A stretch of DNA of 64,000 bases, from assembly GCA_958295665.1 (NCBI GenBank), contig OY282559.1, forward strand, positions 136,007,241 to 136,071,240, given 5' to 3'. The DNA comes from Tipula vernalis (Eukaryota > Arthropoda > Insecta > Diptera > Tipulidae). Made by a program: the position numbers and the translations under genes. Every line of letters begins with the position of its first letter. Positions within the stretch are counted from its first letter, which is position 1. A model generated the notes under the pieces. It saw only the letters and a list, made by a program, of their open reading frames with translations. It searched no databases and was not told the DNA's origin. Below are positions 1 to 11,850 of the stretch, in pieces.

Positions 1-840
1 GGTATTTCAATCTCCAATAATCGACAACAATACGAAATTTTTTTTATTTGATTTTGTTTTTAGTAATGCACATAATAAGGCAAAGTTCCATGGCGATTTT
101 GAATCCTTTATTATTCCATCAATTTTCATATCTGAAACTTGTCTGTTCAACAAATTTATCTAAAAATTTTGCTTAAATGAAATACAATCTGGAAAGAATA
201 ATTCAACAGTACATAGATACACAGAAACCAATTTTTTTTAAAGTATCATTTGATATTCCTGTAATCAATCACCTAGCGTGAGGATAATACAAAATATCAA
301 GATGTTAATTTTCAATTCATTGGTGAGATTTAAATTTGTACCACATTTTTGGAATGCTAAAATATTACTTTGTTTTGGAAACTTATGTAATTATTGGTAA
401 CAAATTCAAGATTTGATTCGGATTTGTATTAGGTTACTATTATCTAAAATGCTTGAATTATTGATTTTATCGGAATTTGACGAATTATCGAAATCTGAAT
501 ACTCTATATTAATTTTTGATAATTTCGGATCCGTTTAAGAGTACCCCACTCTGCAGATCCCTGCAAGTTTCCCGAAAGTTTATTAAAAAGTTGACATTAG
601 ATGAACCGTATTTTAATTTATGCGAAAATTTGATATAGGATACGAGAGAACAGAGTTGAGAGGTATGAATCTGCAAGCTTTCCCAAGAAGTTTTATTGGA
701 TCCACTAATCCTTATAATCTAAGCGCCATTTTCTCGTTTAAATTTTTAATGTCTTTAATTGATTCAGCTGATACAATTATGTTTCCAGCGATTTCAAAAT
801 TTCTTAATATCATCGGATGGTTTTTAAACAAACACAAAAC
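1..840. other. AT-rich sequence, no gene recognised
   Basis: Only short ORFs without recognisable motifs occur here. No repeat structure stands out. It is the downstream flank (in minus-strand sense) of the BEL/Pao relic that follows. Confidence 0.5.
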
Positions 841-2073
841 CTAACATGAGTTAGTATTAAAATTGATATCTGGCCTTTATTTTACTCTGCCATATCTAGC
901 AGTTACTAACTTTTGTATGATAACGAAGGCTGCTATGAGGTATAGTTTGTTGATTCCGGATTGGTTGAACGATTGGTTTAGTTTATCGAAAATGTAATCG
1001 TAATCAATATTCGGTTCTAACAGTGGAGTGGCCGATGCCAATGACTTTTTGAACCATTTCGTTTCTGTTAATTGTATTTTTATCGTAGTAATCCTTAATT
1101 TTCATATTTCGAACAACTACTTAGAGGTTCGCGTGGGTATCATTTTGATGATCCCACCATATCCCAAGGACTTTATCACCAATAGTACCTTTATAACGTA
1201 TTTCATTAGATTGCTCGTTCACGTCTGTTCCAATTGCTTGCAGTAAATCGGGGGAATTGCTGATCCATCCTCTTATATGGAATCCCGCATTTTGATGAAT
1301 GGTTCACATATGTAGAACCGTCTGAACTGCCTCGTCCATGTTTCGAAAACTATCCCACCAGTCATCGACATATAATGTCGATGCTGAATGGCTCCGACAG
1401 CTCTTGGATATTGCGATTTAAACTGTTCTACATTTTGATCTTTAATATACTGCATGATTGATGGCGAGCAAGTTGCTATGAAAGTCATGACCTTCATGAT
1501 GTAGGTATCCGGTTTTCTTGATTTATCCAAATCTCTTCAGAAAAACCTCTGAGAGTCGGTGTCTTTTGCCCTCTTTCTTCTCGGAATTTGAATAAGACAC
1601 CTGAGGGGTAGTGGCGCAAGTTCGTCGGGCCCTTTCATCAGTTTGGAGTTTAATGAAACTCCATCGACTTTGGCTGCAGCGTCCCATACCAGTCGCACTT
1701 TATTCGGTTTATTTAGGTTTTGCATTACAAATATTGGTAGATACCAAGATCTACTTTTCATGACCGTCTCGTCTGGTTCTAGTTTTCGGATGTACCCCTT
1801 TTCCTTATAAGTCTGGATGAGGTGTTTGACTTTTGAACCTAGTTCTGGATTTTTCATAATTTTAGACTCGAATGAGTCTAGTCGTCGTAACGCCATCGAT
1901 ATGCTCTTTGGAAATTTTATGTCTTCAAACTTCCAGTGTACTCCACTTTGATACCGATCACCTGTGTACTTGGTTATTTTTTGCAATATTGCGCAAGAGC
2001 GCATATTTTCCCATGGTTGAACCAATTTATAATGTTCGATTCCGTAATTATCTTGTGTATAAAAACTGTTCAC
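841..2073 (-). pseudogene. BEL/Pao reverse transcriptase fragment (relic I)
   Basis: The 2073-1537 frame carries the BEL RT entry block: 'WYLPIFVMQN', then 'KVRLVWDAAAK', 'SLNSKLMKGPDEL'. After a stop at about 1534 the homology resumes in 1530-1273 with 'YIMKVMTF..TCSPS' and 'YPRAV.AI'. The catalytic YVDD box is present at 1361-1372 but one nucleotide out of frame with the preceding block; in that alternative frame it reads on as YVDDWWDS. Further minus-strand homology (WISNSPDLL, KVLGIWWD) follows near 1250-1130 with stops. The polymerase would copy element RNA to DNA in an intact element; this copy cannot encode it. Confidence 0.8.
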
Positions 2074-2305
2074 TATCTCATGTAGGTCGTCGCGTCGTCG
2101 TAATCAACACTTTGCTTGCTTTCATGGTTGTTTACTTCCACTTTATGGTTTGAATCTTTTCCGTGCACAGCCCACCCTAATTTGGTCTTATCAGCAATTG
2201 GTGAGTGTTCACTTAGTTGGTACGGTTAGCCATGACTCGTCTGACCCTATCAAAGTTGTTGGTTTAGCTTTTTTGTATTTCGCTATAGGCAACTCCTTAA
2301 TATAA

Positions 2306-2760
2306 TCAGGCAATGAATGATTCTATGGCTAGACTTTTGCATGGTAGCGCCAGTGACTTGGCTGTACGCACCGATTCTAAAATAAACTGCTCGTCTTCTC
2401 CGTCTGCCTCGGATATTTTCGGTGAAACAGTCATTGAACCTTCCTCCATAGTTTTAATTTTTTGTGTCCATTGAAGGCAAACGTCAACCTTTGGTCCTTG
2501 TAGGCCGAGGTATTCCGCAACCCATTCTTCCATTATTGTCCCATTGGCGCCATTGCCCAAAAAGGCAAATGTTTTTAGTTTCTTGTCATTGGATCCGCAG
2601 AAATTAACAGGTTCGATTCGGTACAGAACTTCGCTATTCCCGTCTGGGGTAGACTAATTTTCATCACGGTTGAAGATACTTCATTATTAACCGTCGATAT
2701 TTTTGGCTGATTTACGATCATTTCAGTTCTGTGCAAAAGATGGTGATGATCACTTGACAA
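2306..2760 (-). pseudogene. BEL/Pao retropepsin-region fragment (relic I)
   Basis: Two adjacent minus-strand ORFs (2760-2575 and 2560-2306) form one block broken by a frame change. The second starts with GNGANGTIMEE followed by VAEYLGLQGP and LQWTQKIKTMEEGS, the pattern of the protease domain in roo/BEL-type elements. The usual D-[ST/G]-G-like active-site context appears altered around GNGANG. The block lies upstream of the RT of the same relic and in the expected order. Confidence 0.7.
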
Positions 2761-3001
2761 CGTTGTTTATTGAAGCAGCGTCGAAAATTATGAGGCTGAA
2801 TACACTTCCCGCACCAGCGATGGTTTCTAATTAATTCCCATCACTTGTTGCAATTCATTGCTAGAAATTTAGCGCACTTTTCCAGTGGGTGTTCCACCTG
2901 ATATATTATACACATACTCTTGTCATTTGTCATCGTTTTGACTTGATGAGCCGCTATACCCATCCGGTTTATTCCCCGATTTGTTTACCGACTTCTTCTC
3001 A

Positions 3002-3196
3002 TTAGGTATGAATTGTGACAGGTAAATTGTTGACACTTTTGATAGGAAAAAGTTTAAGGGCTCGCTGAAGGCGCTTCAGATTATCCACATTGGAGTACCC
3101 ACATTGTTGGGTTGAGAAAACATAGATCGATATGAATTTTAGTAATTCTAACGGATTGCCATCAAACGAAAGGAACTCTTTCGAAGCGAATGCCAA
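3002..3196 (-). pseudogene. BEL/Pao gag fragment (relic I)
   Basis: This 64-residue frame contains LSFDGNPLELLKFISIYVF, then NVDNLKRLQRALK, matching the gag signature of BEL/Pao and other LTR elements (fsG.p..w..F...F......n.eNl.rLq..L.G.A). It is short and isolated by stops. The neighbouring 2780-2980 region on the same strand shows degraded cysteine-containing sequence but no clean zinc knuckle that I can follow. Confidence 0.6.
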
Positions 3197-3878
3197 CCGT
3201 GATGCGACTTGCTCTGTTACGAGTGTCGCATTTCCCCTAACTGTCAGTGGCTAGATATTCCAGCTAGACATTCCTCGAGGGACAACATCTTCTAAAGTCA
3301 GCAAACGTTCTGCTAGTGGCGTTGATCTCATAAATGGTTACTGTGGTGCCAAACGACGCTCGATATTGTTGTTGAAAACTGTCTCAAGCACAAGCCCTTT
3401 GGCAGCTTTTTCATTATTTTATTGAATTTCTTGTACTTCCAACTCATTAGCGCCGTTTACGTTACACTCAGGTTGCACCTTTTGTTGTGCAATGTTGGTT
3501 TGATGGGATTAAATCCACTGACAAGTTCTATTCATGATTTCATTCGATTTGACCGAACTGACAACGGGATGATCTAACTCCCTCACTTCTCTATGCATAA
3601 CGGTTTCAACATTGCGTTATTTACAGGGTGTTTGTTTGAAGTCTATGACTATTTAACATTGGAATGGGAGAGTACCTTAAGCCAGCTTTTCCATAAATAA
3701 AGTGATGGAATTGCAGATATTATTTTGCATTGCCAGATATTATTTTTCGATCGATGCATAATTTTTGTCCGACTCACTCAATGACTTTCAGGTATTACAA
3801 ACAAGCTTATTATTTTACAATAGGCCTAACCTTATATTTGATGCATCACACGGTCTTGTTTTGGGTTTAACTTTTGAA

Positions 3879-4181
3879 TCATCTTCGATAAAGTTGTACA
3901 AAATCTCTCAAATAATTAACCATAAACAGATAACGTTGGATGAGAAGATACATTAAATTTCCACTTTTCCGAAGTTTCAATTTATTTGGATTGAATCGTG
4001 TATCAGCTTTTCTGGCCTGTTGTACAACATTTGTTATATAAACTACTACTTCTGGCAAATCACCCGATATACCACAATTAAACCTTTGGAATACTTTTGC
4101 TGCTATATTTAATCCTACGAAAGTTGTAACAGCCAAAAGTTGTTGAAAATGTAAAAATCTGGCTCGATTTATCATCGTCAA
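3879..4181 (-). pseudogene. unidentified minus-strand coding relic
   Basis: A 100-residue open frame with ordinary protein-like composition (VVVYITNVVQQARKAD, then FNPNKLKLRKSGNLMYLLIQ). Upstream on the same strand, in other frames at about 4400-4280, further protein-like sequence (CSARITGKVDERGESG, then VVVEKPNIKLPKDLN) suggests a longer decayed coding region. It sits between two BEL relics and beside a repeat shared with 6251-6445, so it may belong to a retroelement. I do not recognise the family. Confidence 0.3.
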
Positions 4182-4440
4182 GTTTGATTTGCCAAAGTCA
4201 ATAATTCAAATCCAATGCCGTAAAATATTTTTGGTCAAATAATTTTGATTTTATATCGTTAAAGGTTGGAATTTGATAAATATTTGGTATAAGTTCTTAT
4301 TTAAATCCTTCGGTAATTTTATATTTGGTTTTTCTACTACCACCAACTTACTAACCCAGATTCGCCTCGTTCATCAACCTTTCCTGTAATGCGAGCAGAA
4401 CACAGTCCATTTAATTTTTCCTAAACATTTTCCTTTAAAG

Positions 4441-4670
4441 CAATGGGGATCGATTTGGGGGCTTAGCTATAGCCGCAGCATTGTCTCTTATTTAAATGCT
4501 TTATTAGTGAGTAAATTTCCCGATATCGTTAAATCAGTCAATATAGTCTTGCACAATTTCGATTTATCGCTCTCTAAAGCACAGACTTTACGCTTGGCTA
4601 AATCTAGACTTATAACCAAGCCTTTACAAGGCTTCAAGACTAATATTGGTTTTGATTTCGTTCTAAAATA
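4441..4670 (+). repeat. diverged direct repeat, copy 1
   Basis: Shares about 200 bp with 6251-6445: GGGGGCTTAGCTA, GCAGCATTGTCTCTTA, TTTCCCGATA.CGTTAAAT, AATTTCGATTTATCGCT.TCTAAAGCACA and GGTTTTGATTTCGTT in the same order. Both copies have the same orientation. On the minus strand each encodes a short protein-like stretch (CALESDKSK.CK), so it may be part of a duplicated retroelement interior. Confidence 0.75.
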
Positions 4671-5449
4671 ATCTTACCTGAAAATAAATCAATAACTCTA
4701 ATTGTAAAGCCACCATTTGCTTCTATGGCTTCATGTATTACTAGCTTTCATTTTATTAAAAATATATAACGGTATAATATTTAAAATCAATATTACACCC
4801 GTGGTTCTGCCTCTTATAAACCAATACTTTTTCCGAACGTAAGAGAGGGTGTGTTCGATTTCTACATGCACCATTTTTTAACGTGCACGATTGATTAAGC
4901 GTTTACTCAATTGGTTGGTAGTGGGCAGGAAGAATGGCTGGATGTTTCTCTTCGTAGCTTAAAAATGATTTTTGCAGTCTGCTCCCTACTCGTAGAATTC
5001 CCTTTGGATCCAGAAATAGATTTAATGACAATAACTTGTTTTTTTTTATCCATTGTATTGTTTTTCATCAGCTGAGTTATTTCCGTGTTGTAGCAATTTC
5101 GTTGTGTATGCTTCACGATAATCTTTCAGCCTCATTTAGATCATATTTGTTGACCTTGATTTTTCTTTACCTTTTTATATAATTTATCACAGTTCTAACA
5201 ATCCGTTTTAGTTTAGTGAAATTGGATATTTTGTTTATTAAATTAATTATCCTGTCATCATTCAGTGTAGTGGTAGTTAAATTAATATTCTTTAGTTCTG
5301 TTGTTTGTTGTTCTTCTCGTTCAAAACAGTTAGTGGCGTTTATATATTAAACTCAAATATGTACAGTATATCCGTCTTATAGGCTTCCAAAACAGTACAA
5401 GGGCTTTTATGCTTTGATCGATTTCAATTTTATATGATTCTGTTAGTTC

Positions 5450-6240
5450 TCTGTCGGCTATGTTGATTAAGAGCCGTGTTTAGTTGCTTGCCCATTTTCT
5501 TAAATGAAAGCCTTCTTTTTGAAGTAGTTCAGTTCTCGTTTTTGAGAGTTCTTTTTTTCGTTTTCTGCGAGCTGATTTAAAGTTTTTTACTGCAAGGTAA
5601 GTGGCAGCTCCTGCTCCGTAAGTTGGTACTCTGGAATCTTTTCTGAATGCGGATTCGCCACAAAATTCGTTGAAAGTTTCTATCTTCCTTGTTTATCCAA
5701 ATCTGCCGAAACATTTTCTCTATGTCGGCTGTGAAGACATACATATTTGTGCTTTCGCCATCTCATTACAATATGCTCTCGTTGTAATTTGGTACCGGCC
5801 GTTGTTTGTTTTGGCAGACACGTCAAAGACTGCAATTCATGTTTTTGTAGAACTTGATGGCTTGAGGACTGAATCTCGCATGAATTCTTTGTATTGTGTG
5901 GCTAATTCGTTGTTGTTTATGACTTGCCTTACTATAGTTGGAGAAATATTGCTGTTGCCATCTTTTTGGAATCTGCTTGGTCTGCCTGTTGTTGGAACGG
6001 AAATTTGAGCGTGTATCTACCGTCTGATTCTCTTTTGTGGGAGTTTCGAAAATTCTTTTCACATTCTTCTTCATCAGCAGTATGTTTTCTCGGTGGATGT
6101 AGTTCCTCTATTTCCCAAAATTTCGTGAGAGATTTCTCAATTTCTTCAGCTGTATTTTCCTTTTTTGTGATTGTTACGGTTTTGGTTAACATCTCATCTG
6201 TTGAATGTGAATTATTAGATCTTCCTAAACGTGTTCACCC
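5450..6240 (-). pseudogene. BEL/Pao pol relic II (pre-RT and RT blocks)
   Basis: On the minus strand 6192-5932 carries LTKFWEIEEL and a downstream ESDGRYTLKFPF, the linker that precedes RT in BEL/Pao pol. Further downstream, at about 5770-5640 and in another frame, follows FTADIEKMFRQIWINKEDR then FQRILWR, the RT palm entry. Stops and frame changes separate the blocks and no YVDD box was found. It is a second, independent BEL fragment on the same strand as relic I. Confidence 0.75.
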
Positions 6241-6250
6241 AAACTCAGTT

Positions 6251-6445
6251 CATTTGGGAATCGATAGGGGGGCTTAGCTAAAGGTGCAGCATTGTCTCTT
6301 AATTGAATGCTTATTTGTGAGGAAATTTCCCGATACCGTTAAATTAGTCACTATATTCTTGCAAAATTTCGATTTATCGCTTTCTAAAGCACACACTTTA
6401 TAAGGGTTCAAGACTAATATTGGTTTTGATTTCGTTGTAGTAATT
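6251..6445 (+). repeat. diverged direct repeat, copy 2
   Basis: The partner of 4441-4670, about 1.8 kb away in the same orientation and slightly shorter. It immediately precedes, in minus-strand sense, the FWEIEE block of BEL relic II, suggesting that the shared segment is an internal BEL segment rather than an LTR. Confidence 0.7.
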
Positions 6446-6889
6446 TCAATATATTTTTAGAACGAGAGCGCATTAAAAAAATTGTCCGTATCATCAGTAT
6501 TACTCAATACATATCATTAACATAATTTTGATTTTCACAATTTGCTTCGCTATTTTCTGTTACAAAATAGCCCTTTCTTCCGCAATTACTGCAGTATCTC
6601 CTATATGCAGGACATTCAGCATTTTTCTTTAGTGGATGTTGAAACTTTTCCACTTGATAACAATTCGGCTTCCTTATTTGCAAGGTATGTGTGGTTGTGA
6701 TTGAACTCGTGAAGATGCATGAACGGGTTTGTTAGCCTGCTGAAAATCCTTTACCACAGTTGCATTGAATGTCATCGAAGAACGACCTTGGAACACATTC
6801 AAGTGTGATTCGGTTGTATAATTTAGTTTATCAACTACGCCATGCTGTCTCTTTTATTCTCTATTTTAATTAAATGTAGTACGAAATAG

Positions 6890-7290
6890 TTAATTACAAT
6901 ATAGAACAAATGGTACGATGGTATAATATTATGATGGTTTGTTGATAAGATATAATGGTATGATCTTACGATGGATAAAGATATGACGGTATGATGCCAT
7001 AAAAGTATGATGGTATAGTGGTACAATGGTATAATTGTATGATTATATGATGGTATGATAATGTGATGGTACGAAAGTACGATTGACAATGATTTGTATG
7101 ATGGTAAGATGGTGTGTTGGTATGATTATAGGATGGTATGACAGTATGATGGTATGGCGGTATCATGACATGATGATATGATGGTATGACGGTGCGTATG
7201 ATGGTATCATGGAATGATACATGGTGGTAGAATTATATGATGGTATGACCGTATGATGGTACGATGGTGACAGCGATGGTGATGATGGTA
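6890..7290. repeat. ATGATGGT-type minisatellite
   Basis: An imperfect array of about 8-10 bp units (TATGATGGTA, ACGATGGT, TATGACGGT) runs for about 400 bp. Open frames read on the minus strand as repeated (I/S)-Y-H-H-T are simply translation of the repeat. Units are irregular, so the array is old or expanded by several unit types. Confidence 0.85.
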
Positions 7291-10200
7291 TAAAGAAACA
7301 TTCATTTAGATTACATTACCTAATCTACTTTCATTGAATATTCGGTATTCAGTTCTAAACAAAATTGAGTACTCAGGGATGGTTGGAGGAACCGAAAATA
7401 AAATTTAAATGTAATTATAATTTTCGTTATGTTTCGTCTGAGATTATATATACTCAGGGGTGGTGATGAAGTGGTAAGTAAAAAATACTCAATATGAATC
7501 CTTCGACGGACCTAAAGTGATGGTCTGGTTTCTTAGACGCTAATATTTTAAAAAATCAACAGAATATTGATTTTTCAGAACTTTAGGAGTGTTTTAAATT
7601 GAAGTTTTGATATTTTCGAATTTTACAAGTCTTTTTTCAAAATGTAGATGAAACCTAACAGTCATTGAATTCGGTAGTGGTCAGATTTGTGTGGTTCCAT
7701 ATAATCTTTCGATCGATTATCAACATACATATATAACATTACCAATATCGGTTTATTTTTAAATATCTTGAAATCTAATGCTCTCGATTTTTAGATAGAA
7801 CGTACTCTCAGAATTCTAATATGGATACGAAACGAAGAAGAATCAAATGGTTATTGTTTCCAACAATAGATCTTTCTCACAGGGATCAACTTGGCACATT
7901 GTCTCTAGGATAATTTGGGCGATTTACTCGATTGCACTACTTTTATTTCGTTCACAGAATACTTGCAGGGTGTCTCCTCGAATTATCAAGAATGAATCTA
8001 TTGATGTAGAGTAATACCAATTTTCGCAAGTTATCAGGGTAAAAAATCATCAGTCAGGCGTCATACTAGAAATGGTAGAGCATTATTTAGCGACCGTTTT
8101 CGTCTATAAAAAATGTCTCCTTAAACCACGATAACCACGATCGATTCGGTGCCATGTGCCGTCCTTCTTATTTATTTAAAGAGCCAACTTACTTGGATAT
8201 TCCAAATTCCGCTAATCTCTCAAATAGTTGTTTGAGAAGGTTGTATACCTGGTAGCATTTACAAGTCACTTTAAATATATAACAGTGAGGATAAAGGTTT
8301 ACGTAACTTTGTACGTTTGCATATGATTAGCAAGTCAGTTCAATTGCAATTGTCCAATTGTATTCGGTTTGTCAACGAAGACATCTGTGAGTATACCTAG
8401 AAGTGTCATCGCCGATTGACATACGGTTACCGAGATCTATTCGGGTGACGCAAAAAATTTCCTGGGCACCGTCAATCTGCAGATGCTAATAATTGGAAAA
8501 TATATCATCGGGCTCCCAACTTTGGGTGGGATTTAGGAGATCCAAATAAAATTATGAACCGTTTTATTCATAATACAATTGATAAAACAGAAACTACAGT
8601 CCGATGGCTTTCAAACAATTTATTAAACAGGAAGGAACTGCACAATAATGTTATTTGTGCTGGTCGGTTGAAAATATTGTTAAAATAATTTCCGACGGCA
8701 TAGAAACTGTTAGAATTGTCACAGAACACACACTTCCTAGAATATTTTACCGAGCTATTTCTGGAGTTGCACTGCTTCCAATCGAGATCAATAAACAAAA
8801 CGTATTCTTTTAGACTAAATCCATTTAAGGTGAGGAGGATGCTGATTTAAGATTCAACTTTATTATTTTTTTGTACTCCCTTTTCCTTATATTGGGAAGT
8901 TATTTTTACAGTGCTATTAATAGTCGCTGGGGTTTTTGGGGTTCCGTATATTAACAAAAAGTAAAATATTTTAAAATTGTAACGCGCTATAATCTATCGA
9001 TCGATTTTCTAATATTACGTATACGTTCTTTTGTAATTCATACATGACCATCAAAAAAAAATGTAAATTCATTTATCAAAAATTATACTCGGACTGTCAA
9101 ACAATAATTCGATTGTCCTCTACAAATATATCGAACAATTTTATAAATGAAATTCGGTTTATTTCCAAACACAAAAATCATCCATCCATTTCATTGTCCT
9201 GCAACAAAATTTCATAATATCAGATTTTTATTTTTGTGCACAGTCATCGGGATCACAGGACATTTGCTTTTCTAACATTTGTCGTATACCGATCACATCA
9301 TTTATCCAAACTGAATTCTAAATGTATGTAAAATTCGTTTTGGTGACAGCATTTCACAAATATTCATATAAGACATTTTTTTTTTTTTGAACTCGTAAGA
9401 CTAATTTCTATTTATGAATGTAAAAATTCGTGTCTGTATATATGTATTTAGTATACGTGTACGTCACATTCGATCAATGGGATCAACAAAAAGGTTTGTC
9501 CAAATAATTTTTATTTTTTTTTTTACGTTTTTTGATTAAATGTCTTATTGATATTCAAATTACTTGAAATATTAAATTTATGGGTGTAGTTACCTTAATA
9601 AGACAAGAAATCGTAATCGAATGTATAAGCATCTATATATAAGACAAACGAGACGAAATTTTATTGTACTGTGTTTAGTTGTTGTTGGATTTGTCATGTG
9701 TACGCTACAATGTCGTTTAATAATCTCTTGCAGAATTAAATTGGAATTTAGGATAGGTATGGGGAGAGGTTATTTATTTGGACAAAATAAGGTGCAAGTA
9801 ATGCTACAGGACATGGAGATTTAAAATTATACAACACAAGAAAGAAAAAAAAAATTGATACTCATCGGGATGGACAAAATATCCTTAAGGTACAAAAAAA
9901 AATGTCTGTATTCCATCTAAATTGAAAGTTAAGATATTGAAGAAATTTGACTCACCTTTATGGTAAAATTTTGTTGGTCTGTGTTTCGGTAAATAGAAAA
10001 TAAAAAAATTACTTGCTTCAAGGTGTATCCTCTAAAATTACAATTGCATTTTGTTAACGTACCGAGTATGGTCATTCGAAAATGATCTCATCATCGCCTT
10101 TATATGTATGTATGTATATACAATGTAGCACATACATTACGTCGCATGATCGATTGTCATAATTTTTTTACTGTTTTTGTTGTTGTAAATATGACAGAAT

Positions 10201-11330
10201 TTTTTTGTATATGAGGGACAACGCATTTATTCAAACAATTCTATTGTCTGACATCGAATTATGTATCGAGAACAATACAGTTTCTATAAATTATCCCTGG
10301 ATGTGGAATTATAAGCGCGTTGATCAATATTGATCGAGGGATTTAATATTGCGACATTGTTTGGGTATTTGCGAACTTGATTTATGCAAGTCACTTGATA
10401 GAAGTGCAAATTTCAAATTTTTTTTTAATTTGTCGCCTATCGGTAAAAATCGAGATTATAAGTACAAAAAAAAAAAAAATTTATTAAAAAAAATTTTAGG
10501 ATTTTACGGCCGCGAACTATTGGTTGGTTAAATTAAATTTAGAGCTGGGAATTTCAAAAATGTCTTATTCATGAAGCAGCACAAACTATTCTTGCAGTTT
10601 ACAAAATTTTATTTTAGCACATGGAACATTATATCGGTCATTAGCCGACTACCATCACTCTTATTAAGGTTATTGTGGGATTTTTGAAAATTAGAAAATT
10701 ATTGTGAGAAAATTCAGAAATTTGTTTAGTTTAAAATGTAATTTACTGTATTTTTCATTAAAACATTTTTATAACACAACCAGCCCTGTACATTTTAAAG
10801 GGCCCGAACTAACTCCGCTGGAATTAATTCCGCTGAAAATTTTTAAATGTCAAAGTTAATTAATTTTCAAATGTTTTTGTTTTAAAATGCAATAATTACG
10901 CGTGAATTTAATTCAGTTTTTAAAAGGTAAATGTCACAAATTTAATTCTTACTGATAAAGAATTAAATTGGCGCTGAATAAATACAAATTTTTCGAAAAA
11001 ATTAAATAATTTTCCAAATGAATTTAACTCCGCCAACAAATATGATTTTATTCCACTACAAAAATTAGAAGGTTGCAGTACAAATATGTTCGTCTAACCA
11101 GCACTTCCAATAAATAGGGCAGATAGCAAAATACACCAAGTTTTCTAATTATTTGCTAACGACAACGCACATCCTGAAATAAGAGTTTGTTACAAATGTC
11201 ACCAGTGGACCAGTGGAATTAATGCCTTTTGAAGGAATTGTGACAAATTTTACTATAACACCGAGGGCGACTCTCGTCACAGACGTAACACAAATGTATT
11301 TTACTATTAATAGGGTGAAAGCGCTTGCTA
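7291..11330. other. AT-rich, unique-looking DNA, no gene recognised
   Basis: Long stretches of T-rich and TGTATGTA-type sequence with no coding motif, no clear transposon ends and no RNA gene that I can support. Short ORFs at 8568-8798 and 9621-9824 have no recognisable features. It could be intronic or intergenic host DNA. Confidence 0.4.
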
Positions 11331-11721
11331 ATAAGGCCGCTAAATGGCCGATTTATTAGTTGAACATTATTTTGTTTATTTTAATAATTTGGTATATCGA
11401 AATGGATTGGACTGACCAATTAATCGGTGTTGGCATTAAAAATATCAGAGGCGAACGTGTAGGGGTTGAAATGGGGTTTATTTTAGCTGTGTTCTAAAAG
11501 CAATTAAATTTTTGAGGTTCCATTTCGGCTAAAAACGAGTAAGAAGCAGCTCCCTAAATTGCAATTTTCAATTTTCGATGTTCCGTTGCTTTGGCATTTT
11601 TAAAGGGGATAAACATGAAATGCAATATAATACTAATTTTAAAAATATTGGGTTTACCAAATTCAAAAATGCAAGTGTTGAACAGTGCCAAAATTCCCTA
11701 AAAAGTAAGAACAGTAGTAGT

Positions 11722-11850
11722 CAGGGGCGTAACTAGGTATCGCGTAGTACCCGCAACCGCTCGAGGGTCCACGGTAACTAGGGCCCACTAGACTTTTAAA
11801 GCGTCCAAGTATTAATTTAAAATCAAGGTTCGATAGATGCTAACTCAGAT
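11722..11850 (+). repeat. dispersed repeat R1, copy A, left part
   Basis: Begins with CAGGGGCGTAACTAGGTA and matches 58841-58925, which begins CAGAGGCGTAGCTAGGTA. Both continue through a GAGGGYCCACGG block and GATAGATG.TA.CTCAGAT. The CAGNGGCGTA start resembles hAT-type ends. The homology to copy B stops at TAACTCAGAT (11841-11850) and resumes at 14416. Confidence 0.75.

Larger units (their letters stand above)
841..3600 (-). mobile_element. BEL/Pao LTR retrotransposon relic I
   Basis: Reading the minus strand from about 3600 down to about 841, recognisable blocks follow BEL/Pao order: gag (3196-3002), aspartic protease (2760-2306), reverse transcriptase (2073 to about 1270), then degraded sequence with a 'SNSPDLL' and a 'VLGIWWD' block near 1250-1130, typical of the post-RT Pao domain. 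Frames change repeatedly and stops intervene, so this is a dead copy. No LTR pair was recognised at either side. The identification rests on motif content; the outer limits are estimates. Confidence 0.8.

Noticed and set aside
1028..1246. Plus-strand ORF at 1028-1246
   Set aside because: The minus strand reads WISNSPDLL and KVLGIWWD of BEL relic I there.
5670..6008. 112-residue plus-strand ORF
   Set aside because: The minus strand carries BEL linker and RT motifs over the same interval; the plus ORF is its shadow.
6835..7166. Two overlapping minus-strand ORFs with YHHT repeats
   Set aside because: They are translations of the ATGATGGT minisatellite and have no independent protein signal.
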